The notes beneath the pieces are model-generated. The model was not told where the DNA came from. It searched no databases and worked only from the letters and a program-made list of their open reading frames with translations. The position numbers were made by a program, and so were the translations under genes. Shown here piece after piece: positions 55,917-64,000 of a DNA stretch of 64,000 nt. Position 1 is the stretch's first letter. Each line of letters begins with the position of its first letter. The DNA comes from Cladobotryum mycophilum (lineage: Eukaryota; Ascomycota; Sordariomycetes; Hypocreales; Hypocreaceae): positions 3,534,001 through 3,598,000 of the forward strand of contig JAVFKD010000016.1 in assembly GCA_036429605.1 (NCBI GenBank). The letters are read 5' to 3'.

Positions 55917-56330
55917 ATGCCTGTTCATACTAAGCCTTGGCCCTATTTGGGCGCTACTATAAAAACTCCATGGTCATCAAATGTTATTTTATTAGAGATA
56001 ATTTATACAAAGCATAATGTTATGGGAACCTTTTATGGTGTTCGAGCTGAGACTCTAGATAAGCAAGGCTGGCCGCTTAACTCGAAAAATCTACTTTGGG
56101 TATATGATGATAAGAAAACTCTCCGGCTCTGGCAAGAGTTTCGACAACAACCACGAGCAACGGATTTAGAGATAATTGAGGACATAATTGGGCATTACGA
56201 ACTTAGTAACGGAGAGGTTTACTATGCTATTAAGTGGTCTAATTATGTATGTCCAACATGGGAACTTGAGGATGATTTATTTTACTATAGTGACCATTTA
56301 AACCGATATTGTAATCAATTAAATCTATAA
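55917..56330 (+). CDS. Chromodomain protein, 137 aa
   Basis: Residues 1-80 contain PWPYLGATIKTPWSSNVILLE; residues 84-125 are a chromodomain: LEIIEDIIGHYELSNGEVYY, then AIKWSNYVCPTWELEDDL, with the cage aromatics Tyr, Trp, Trp in place. Free-standing short chromodomain ORFs are common near fungal mobile DNA and could read methylated H3. AT-rich codons match the gene cluster on either side. Convergent with the ferric reductase gene, 17 bp apart. Confidence 0.6.
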   Translation: MPVHTKPWPYLGATIKTPWSSNVILLEIIYTKHNVMGTFYGVRAETLDKQGWPLNSKNLLWVYDDKKTLRLWQEFRQQPRATDLEIIEDIIGHYELSNGEVYYAIKWSNYVCPTWELEDDLFYYSDHLNRYCNQLNL

Positions 56331-56347
56331 AAGCTTTTAAATTAACT

Positions 56348-58194
56348 TTATGTTAATTGATACTCTAACTCTTGAAGTTTAATATCCTTATTAGAGCCTC
56401 GTATAACCTGCCTTAACTTGTCTCGAACTAGTGACTTAGCAGATACTAATATTAAAAGCCTTTCATTGTTGCTTTTCCCTGGCATATGGCTATGTGAGTC
56501 CATAAAAGTATTAGGATCAAGAATTGTTTGTAAAAATTGAAACATGTCTTTCTTATTAGGCAAAGGAATACGAGTAATTACACGGCAATCGTCTTTGCCT
56601 AGTGATGGTGTAATACTATTATTATTATTTAAAGGAAAACTACTGCTTTTATTATATTTAATAATAATCGAAGAGTTCGCATAAATAATAATATTTAGTC
56701 TCTAATAGTAAAAGAATATTAGATTATTAATTTAATCCTAAATAGCTTTATAATAAGCACTAAAATACCTTTTCATATTTGTCTAATACAAGTGCTTCGT
56801 TTAGATATGTAATAATATTTGTAGAGTCTATAAATATTAGCTTACAAGTATATAAAAAAGAAGTAATACTTACCAGAATCAGACATCATCCAAATTAAAC
56901 AAATGCGTTGAAGTTGATTGACGCTATAAGATGTAATAAAATATTTAATGTATGCTAACATTGAAACAATACCAAAGCCTGTAGCTACCATAAGTACTCG
57001 ACTAAAGTTGTGCTGATTTATAGGCTTGCCAAAAGGACCCGAGACAAAAGCTAAGCGCTCCATTGATATAATTTGCTCTTCATTAAATCGATTTGTATGA
57101 GTTAATGTCTCTTTAAGGTTTAATCGGTCCCAGAGCTTTAGTGTTAAACCTTTTTGAGGCTGAACTAAAAGTCTCAAGCATGTTAAGCCCTCTTGCTCAT
57201 TGATATAGCTATCAGCAATCATAAAAGGATGACTAGAGAAGAGCTCGATTCGAGGCAGCCATAAAGTAACATACTGGCCAGGCCTGAGGTGCAATAGTCG
57301 AGGGAACTGAATGTCAACTTGAATCGCATTGTCGACTTTGCAAATATTTGCATACGGCCAGGGCTTCCCAAATTTATTATTTCGATATATTACCAAAGTA
57401 AGATAATAAATATTAAGTAAAGCAGAGAGCCCTAAATATGCATATACAAGCCATAAATATACATTCGGCACTGTACTTAAGTGCCCTACTATTCCAACTG
57501 CTATTAGGATTGCTAAAGCTTGATGGATACGAAGAAAGGTTTCATAAGCTGTAGTTTTGAAAAGTGCATTGGTTATCCATTTAACAATTATAAGAACAAA
57601 TAGACATATATAAGATGATAAAGCCTATTAGAGTTAAAATAACAGCATAGAATAATATACCAAGGAATATATATATACCAAGATTTTATAAATATCTTTA
57701 ATTAATAAAGAAAATAACAGTTTTTTAGTAAACAAAGATGAGTGCACTAGAAGTAAGCTAAAGGAGAGTAAGCCACACACGTAGTGTATTTTATAAACTG
57801 TGGACGATAACAAGCCAAGGCTATGTGCGATAAACGCAAGATGCGGTGACAAATATAAAGGCATAAGATTGACTAATGAAAGATATCCGGCTCTTTTAAC
57901 CACTGTTTCAAAGGCAACCAGTGAAATGTACCGGCCATTAGATCCCCGCCCTGTAAAGGAAAGATGCAAGCAGAGACAGCACACATTAGTGCCAATGTAC
58001 ACGATGTACTGCAAGACAATAGCTAAAGTCCATGGACCGACTAGAAAACATCGTGGTATAATTATCCCGAAGGCTAAATTACGTACAAAGCCTCTCCAGA
58101 TATAGCGAAAGATATACGCGGGGATGTGAGCACGCAGGAAAAGGAGCAAAAAAGTAGATGATAAGCAAATAGCATATATTGCGGTTAAGTCCAT
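56348..58194 (-). CDS. Ferric-reductase-like (FRE) membrane oxidoreductase, 559 aa
   Basis: Four exons close in frame: 58194-57679, 57624-56874, 56827-56769, 56701-56348 (introns 54, 46 and 67 bp). Exon 1 has the ferric-reductase membrane core with haem His in IAHSLGL and LVHSSLF and the signature RAGYLSLVNLMPLYLSPHL. Exon 2 adds the last helices, the FAD motif SSHPFMIAD and the NADPH-binding FVSGPFGKP and VATGFGI. Exons 3-4 complete the NAD domain. Family members move electrons from NADPH across the membrane to reduce iron. Codons are AT-rich and introns near the AT limit. FRE genes are known cargo of Starship transposons. Confidence 0.85.
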
Positions 58195-58227
58195 GCTAGC
58201 TTTGGGGCTCGCAAGGGTTTATGATAC

Positions 58228-59307
58228 TTATTTATTTGTGAAGAGTTGATAGTGCTTTTGAGCAGTCACATCAGTCACCTCAATCAGCTCCAAAAGCAGC
58301 TCTTCCCAACACAGGCCTGTGTCATCTATGGCAAAAAGCGGATGCTGGACTATTTTAGCTCAAGTAATGATAGATGCTTGATGCGACATACCTGGCGGAG
58401 CTTTCTTGCAGAAGTTTCCGTGACTGTAGCAGCCACAAAGTCTACTACTGTCTGATGTGAGCCCCAGCGATCATTTGTAATCCCGGGTCCATCGTTCTTT
58501 TGCATGAGTCTCAGGGCAATTACTTTGAGAGCTTGCATGTCCTTAGTTTGAGTGTCCTTGTTTAACTTGTAGAAGCTGTCTTGGCTTGCTGAGGGCGGGT
58601 TAATGACTCAGTGCGCCAGCTTACTCATATTCACGCACCTAATTTAATAACCCCCTTAAGGTTTACATGAACATTCCTACAAGATAAGTTCCCATGTACA
58701 AGATCTTTGCTCTCTAGATACTCGAGGCCATCTAGAATCTATGAATGTAAGCATTGCTATAGTTACCCACGGACATATTACCTACTTGGCCAAGTGCTGC
58801 AGACAGCTGCGGTTTTTTGGGATACAAGGGGCATTGAACTATTTGCTCAAGGGAGAGTCTCATTCTTTCAAATACAATATAGAGCACCTGAGGGGTGTGA
58901 AAGGCTTCAATGATGGCTACAATGTTCCTGTGGCGTAATTGACTGTAGGTAAAAAGCGTCTCCGCTGCCTTTTGGTTGGGGAATTCTCTGATGTACACTG
59001 CCTTTCGAGGCGTCTTTTTACGCATTGCTAACGAAACCATTCCTTCGAAGTGAAGCACTTTGAAGATTTCATCATATTTACCCCAGGGGTCGTTTGGATG
59101 CTGCGGAAAAGACACGACTGGTGTGATCAAGTCCGTTAGCTGAGCCTTATTGCGCTGTTCTGGCTGTTTTTGTTGAGGGTACCGCCTCTTCAACTTGGAA
59201 AATTTTGACTGGGCTAGCAAATGCTCCACTGTGTTAGTTAATTTAGGTGCATTTCTAGCCTCTGTCTTTTTATCAATGAATATCTGCGTAATTGGTCTCT
59301 CTGACAT
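58228..59307 (-). CDS. Kinase-like (probable pseudokinase), 308 aa
   Basis: Exons 59307-58786, 58738-58639, 58579-58392, 58344-58228; introns 47, 59 and 47 bp. N-terminal 60 residues are basic. The kinase lobe has LRHRNIVAIIEAFHTPQVLYIVFERM and GLEYLESKDLVHGNLSCRNV. The lysine of VAIK is missing (AVYIREF) and the catalytic HRD is HGN, so it should not phosphorylate. The C-lobe ends HPLFAIDDTGL. It lies head to head with the DUF3723-like gene (145-bp shared promoter) and 33 bp upstream of the FRE gene on the same strand. A regulatory or self-recognition role is possible. Confidence 0.72.
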
Positions 59308-59452
59308 GTTGTTGTTTCCTATACTTGTTAGGATACTACTAAGTCATTTATTTCTGCTAACTGCGGCGAATTTATGCTTTAGGGCTCTGTGTGTATTTTC
59401 TATATATGATTTAGGCGGCCATCAGACTTGGTCCAATAACTACCATCATACC

Positions 59453-61134
59453 ATGCCCCAGAATTCTCGTACCCAGAACAAGAGTCAAACCCGTCAGGTA
59501 GTTGAAGAAATTCGTCTTCGAGACGCTGAAGCGTTCTGGCAAATTCTCTCATACAACCGACAAAACGATGCATATAACGTAGATAAATACTTCAGTCAAC
59601 TTTCATCTCAACACGCTCGTAGATGTACCAGGCAAATCTTGGAAAAGAAACAACTAGCCACGGCCTTGGAATCTCTTCTCAGCATCAGAGGTTTATGGCC
59701 TAGATTTACTCTAAAAGTAATGCATAAAGTCATAGCAATGAAATGTGATGAGGTGCGTCAAAAGTGTTGTATGTATGCAAGTAAGCTAATTGGTGATAGG
59801 AGGTGCTCAATTACTTAAAAATAATCGAATATATATATTTTACAGTAATTGCTCAGGGCAACGAACAAGTTATACAATCTATTACAGAGGACACTGTTAA
59901 AGCACTCGAACAGAGATTTTCCAGGTGTAATAGAAATGACGAAGCAGAACTCAATAATATTGTGCTTGCCGGTAGAATTTTCGGCAACATGCCTCTCGAA
60001 TGGAGACAAAGTTTACTAGATAGGCTATATCAGCTTAACATTTTGATCCCATCTTTCTTCACATTCTTCAATGATATTAGGGTCCTTGAAGAGTTTAGCA
60101 AGTGCATGCGTCATTTGGTCGACTTAGATGAGCACGGAACAATAACCGCCGCCCTAAAGAGCGCATTTCAACCTCAATCAAGGGACTTTTCAGAGTCATA
60201 TATACGATTATGTTTGTTTGCACGGCTAAGGTTTCAATTGATGCCAATCGAACCCCGCAGAGAGCCGTCCAGACTTCTTGCGAAAACTCGTCCTGGACCA
60301 GCAAGCAGAGCCATCGTTTATGAATTTGCCAAGTATGCAACCGACCTTGGCTTCTCAACCCCAAAGATCAGTCAGTTAATTCAGGCAGGCGAGACAGACG
60401 GCAACAAACCCGAGACAACTGGCCAGCCGAGTGACAACTATAAGGACATCATTCAATGGACACGGTATCGATGCGGATTTCCCGATGCCGCCTCATTTGA
60501 GATGGATAAGCAACTTTTAACATTCGAGACACTCGCAAAAGTTTCACCTATTAATGCTGGTTTAAATTCTATCGATGTCCTGAAATCCGCTTTCTGCTCG
60601 TTCTTTTTTCCGCCTGATAGCTTAGACTCGTCCTTACTCGCCCAAGATACACAGATCGAAATAGAAGGACCTAAAAGTAGTTATATATTAGGGCGCAAGA
60701 GGAGCATGGACGTAGATGAAGACGATCAAGCTAGTAGTCTACCACGCCCCCAAAAAGCACTCAAAAACCGTGAGGAGCCAGTATTAAAGAACCATAGGAC
60801 GGTGACGTGCTTTTTCCCATACCATCTAGAGCGGGAAAATACTTACATGGACGTCGAAGACATGGAGCAAGAAGAATCAATCACACGGATGTTTGAGTGG
60901 GAAGAGATGGAGCAGGCTTTGATTAATTTTGAGGAACTCGGCTACATAGTATTTAAGATCACAAGGTCAAACGGGAAAGTTCGTCTTAACACTACGCCCA
61001 TATCTATGGCATTACAAGGTGCAGAGGAATCAGGGGTCGATTGCCTTGTCCTCTTACCAGACGGTACAAAAGTCGATACTAAATTGGAAGATTTATGTTT
61101 AAAGGCGTTATATAGAATGAGCCCAGAACTATAA
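59453..61134 (+). CDS. DUF3723-like protein, 538 aa
   Basis: Exon 1 (59453-59780) starts MPQNSRTQNKSQTRQVVEEI; a 65-bp intron (59781-59845, phase 1; donor GTAAGC) joins exon 2 (59846-61134). The conserved LGF sits in YEFAKYATDLGFSTPKISQL, the hallmark I know for DUF3723 (PF12520). N-terminal 150 residues are helical; a basic patch (GRKRSMDVDEDDQ) and an acidic C-terminal domain follow. DUF3723 proteins are frequent cargo of giant Starship elements; function unknown. The alternative donor GTGCGT at 59755 gives a wrong phase. Family call is from the motif and layout, so moderate. Confidence 0.6.
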
Positions 61135-61147
61135 GAATCTATGTACC

Positions 61148-62547
61148 CTATTTATCCACGGTTCCATTTCTAATATTGTCATATCGTGAGTCTGGGTAAT
61201 CGATGCAATTACAAGATGTATCGAGTGTGCCGAGGGATGTAAAGCTAGTCTGAATAAGAGAGCCCGAATCATTCCTGTCCGCAGACGCTTCCCAGAACAT
61301 GCTCCCTCCCAAGCCATGACTTTTTAAATAAGATACCTTTTTGTCCACCATCGCAGTTGTGTCAAACGATATTAGTTCATGCGTGTTTGAGTCGTAGCTG
61401 AAAGATGCCATACTGGCATTATCGTACGTGATCACTGCACCCGTCTTTGGCAAGGCCTTATAGTCCCATACCCCATTCTCCCAGCTGCCAAGCCCCACAC
61501 CAGAGAATGGCTGCGCAATTCCGAGTGTATTTTGGAAAGAACGGCCGTAGAGGGGCATACCTAACACAATCTTGCTTGGTGTTATGTTTGCAGAGTAGGC
61601 CTTTATAGCAAAGTCCGAATTAAAAGGCGTGGCATTCGGGTCTTTCGTGTTGGGGAAGAGGTTCGAGGCATGTCCGCTGTATTGGCTCCAGCTTCCAGCA
61701 AAATCATAGGCCATCAGGTTGACGTAGTCTACAACCTTGCCAAGGGCGGCTAGCTCAAGTACTCCGAAGTTACTCGGCCCAGCTGGTGCAGCAATAGATA
61801 ATAGGAAATGGTGGCCGCTAGCGTGTGCGTTGGCGTAGGAGTCGAGCTCATCCCGCACCGCTTGCAGAAGAAGGACCATATTTTGGGCTTGTAGTGCATC
61901 CGCAGGATACTCCCAATCGATGTCAATACCATCAAATCCCCAATCTTTCATCAAGGTCACCGCAGTATGGGCAAAGTTTTTCCGGTTTACATCTGAGCCT
62001 GCAGCTTCGGGAAAGTTCGTGGACCAGGTCCACCCACCGATTGATAACATGACTTTCAGGTGACGATTCTTTTTTTAAGCAAGAAAAGCTGCTTAACACA
62101 GCCGTATGCATTGTTGCCGGTATCACTCCAGGCTAAACGGGTACGATGTTAGGATATACACAGTAACAGTCCAGTAACGGTGGGAGTACATACAGTCCTC
62201 GGGGTAGTGTTTCTCTAGGTCCGCGTATGTATCCCCGGAATACCTATTATTTCTTAGTTAAGAAACAAGTACATCTAGGTAAGTATTTACACAGTCCCAT
62301 CGGCCCGAACATTCATGAAGGCATAGAGAACATGAGAAATATATGAAGCAGGAAGCGATGATGGTTGATAATTACGTGCGTAAATGCCCCTGTAGAGTTA
62401 TTATTAACGGATGCAAAAGGGCTAATCAGAAACTAACCAGTTTGTAAAGTAAACTGCATTGACAAAGCCCTGATCACGCTTCTGTGTTGCTGTTACTTGG
62501 GATGCTACTGCAGCGCAAGCCATTGCTAAAAGTAAAATAAACCTCAT
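61148..62547 (-). CDS. Secreted GH18 chitinase, one frame break
   Basis: Exons 62547-62438, 62389-62291, 62243-62194, 62132-61148. The N-terminus MRFILLLAMACAAVASQVTA is a signal peptide followed by a KR site. The GH18 core has SIGGW, the catalytic DGIDIDWEYP (D-x-x-D-x-D-x-E), MAYDFAG, VLGMPLYGRSF and GGSMFWEAS, all intact. The frame breaks only at a 7-T run (62070-62076, A-run on the coding strand); one more A restores CVKQLFLLKK...LKVMLSIGGW and gives 414 aa. It would hydrolyse chitin outside the cell (subgroup A layout without a binding module). A true break or a homopolymer error. Confidence 0.83.
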
Positions 62548-63071
62548 TATAAAGTTAATAAGCACTCTGTAGTTGTACCTCAAATAGCTAAGAGGTACAG
62601 CGCTACATATAAACTAAATACTAGCTAAGAAGCCATAATTTGCTTTCTTTTTAAAGGTCCGTTTACGGGCTCTATTAAAGTAAATTAACCAATAGAATTA
62701 AAGTATCATTTACTTTACTTGCTATGTTTGGTTGACTCTTATTGGTTAATTCCAAATTAGCCTTATGTAGCTAATATTTATTTTAAAGTAATATATAAGT
62801 AATTTATATATTTATAAAGGAGTATTAAAGGGTTTCTTACATTATAAAATATAATATCATACTAAAAACACATTATGATGCAAATATACTTAAAACGTCA
62901 TGATATAAACGCTTATAAAAGATTGTATTATAATAAATATAAAAGAGGAATGACTAGAACTAAATTTAAGACTACATTAGAGAGTATAAAAGAAGAGAGA
63001 GAAGAAGAGGAAAAATATAAGAATTATTAAAAGACTAGTTTATTATAATTTAGCTTTTATTATTATCTTAA
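62548..63071. other. AT-rich intergenic with one tiny ORF
   Basis: 62875-63030 (+) could encode a 51-residue Lys/Glu/Tyr-rich peptide, likely too simple to be a gene. The rest is AT-rich without structure seen by eye. Confidence 0.4.
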
Positions 63072-63536
63072 CTAGTATTTTTTATGATAAGTCTTATTTA
63101 AGGATACTGGTAAATATCCATAGCCCTGTTCTTGAACACTCTGTTTAATTGTTTTAGATGTTTGTTGAGTATGTTGCTCTGCTGTAAGTGAATTATGCAG
63201 TTGCTGTTGGTCTTTACAACTCCGACACAGTACTGCTTTATAATCTAAAACTAACACTCCAATACAAGAGGCAAGATGCAGGCAAATAAACACAAGGTTT
63301 ATTATAGAGCCTGTGCGTACGAACCCGTATTTTAAATCACCTCCAGTATGCTGTTTAAGCTTTTCTGCAGCAGTACTAAGTCCCCACGTAATACAGAATA
63401 ATAGCGCAGAACATATCCAAGCAAAAAGGCTAAAGAGGAGTGCTAGAAGAGAGCTTATAAGTGACTTTAAAGGCCAGAAGTGGCAAAGAGTTGATATAAT
63501 AGTAAATATAAGACCAAGAATAAGAGTAATAATCAC
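63072..63536 (-). CDS. AT-rich membrane protein, 154 aa, 5' end unclear
   Basis: Three strong hydrophobic segments: residues 1-25, 29-53 and 76-98, then a polar, Gln-rich C-terminus (LHNSLTAEQHTQQT). The frame stays open upstream of 63536 (reading ...GTKEACVGPCVNFQ), so an extra exon is likely. Layout recalls SUR7/MARVEL-type four-helix proteins, but this is a guess. Codons are AT-rich like the cluster. Confidence 0.4.
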   Translation of the reverse strand: MIITLILGLIFTIISTLCHFWPLKSLISSLLALLFSLFAWICSALLFCITWGLSTAAEKLKQHTGGDLKYGFVRTGSIINLVFICLHLASCIGVLVLDYKAVLCRSCKDQQQLHNSLTAEQHTQQTSKTIKQSVQEQGYGYLPVSLNKTYHKKY

Positions 63537-64000
63537 AACTTGGAAATTAACGCAGGGACCAACACAGGCCTCTTTTGTACCAGCACTGGCTTTAATTGGA
63601 ATGCTAATAGCTGTCTCAGCTGCTGCAATAGCACTGCTAATAATATGGGGAACCGCTGTATTGGATCCTACTTGGAGGAACCCAGACCGCGCCGCCGGGC
63701 ACCGCTGCGACCCGGCGCTTAAAGAGGACTGACTGACGTGAATTTGGCACCCAAGTACTAGCAGCCATGGGCTTTTGGAAATTTATCAGCATTTTCTCTC
63801 TCTCGTGCAATCAGCCTTGAAAGGTGCCCGCCTAGATATGGATCCATGATGCTGTCTGCTGGTCTTATAGAGGGGGATGGAGGGGCACTGGGGGGCACTC
63901 TTCATCTGACATACAGGGATTCATGAGCTGTGTAATAGTCGTTCCCCAAGTCTGGCAATAAACATATAGCCATATCTTGCGTCTGAATCCAATTGGATTC
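63537..64000. other. Window edge, no gene resolved
   Basis: Open upstream part of the 63072-63536 frame and a normal-composition flank. No complete gene. Confidence 0.35.

Overview
The window is nuclear DNA of a filamentous ascomycete, most likely a hypocrealean Sordariomycete. Genes carry 40-67 bp GT-AG introns, many with CTAAC-like branch sites. The families are typically fungal: LaeA-like methyltransferase, APH-type kinases, GT2 polysaccharide synthase, GH18 chitinase, ferric reductase, DUF3723-like protein. A 10-kb block has been driven to near-pure A+T by C-to-T/G-to-A change, as expected of repeat-induced point mutation (RIP). Genus cannot be fixed from the sequence alone. Most loci look accessory: orphans, decayed paralogues and transposons, with no obvious housekeeping genes.

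0-6.4 kb: a BTB-like gene, a conserved fungal hypothetical, a decayed subtilisin-like protease gene (catalytic triad codons intact) and the 5' end of a secreted trypsin gene that breaks off at the AT block. 6.4-16.2 kb: the AT-rich RIP block, with four copies of a ~480-bp LTR. Two are adjacent solo LTRs, each with its own 5-bp target duplication, one RIPed and one nearly intact. 16.7-24.7 kb: two APH-family kinase genes, a RIP-like pseudogene that lost its ATG and gained two stops, a coiled-coil gene, hypotheticals, and a Cys-rich gene with a decayed second copy. 24.7-27.9 kb: a whole hAT transposon with 23-bp terminal inverted repeats and an 8-bp target duplication, inserted directly before the ATG of the Cys-rich gene.

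27.9-43.8 kb: a metallothionein-like ORF, a two-exon orphan, a 606-aa protein with two tandem-repeat domains, a perfect 82-bp palindrome, membrane proteins, a BCS1-like AAA ATPase, a C2H2 protein, an F-box/ankyrin gene and a GT2 synthase. 44.3-47.4 kb: four tandem paralogues (one frame-broken) of a small protein family I do not recognise, sharing an intron position and upstream sequence.

47.5-64 kb: a possible chromo-like protein, a zinc-finger protein, an AT-rich cluster of small coiled-coil and membrane proteins, a methyltransferase pseudogene and a chromodomain protein. These are followed by a ferric reductase / pseudokinase / DUF3723-like trio and a GH18 chitinase. Ferric reductases and DUF3723 proteins are known cargo of giant Starship transposons, so this segment may be Starship-derived; no captain recombinase is visible here. 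Several gene models are broken only by one base in a homopolymer (A8 3059, G5 22283, T7 45378, T7 62070), so some 'pseudogenes' may be sequencing errors.
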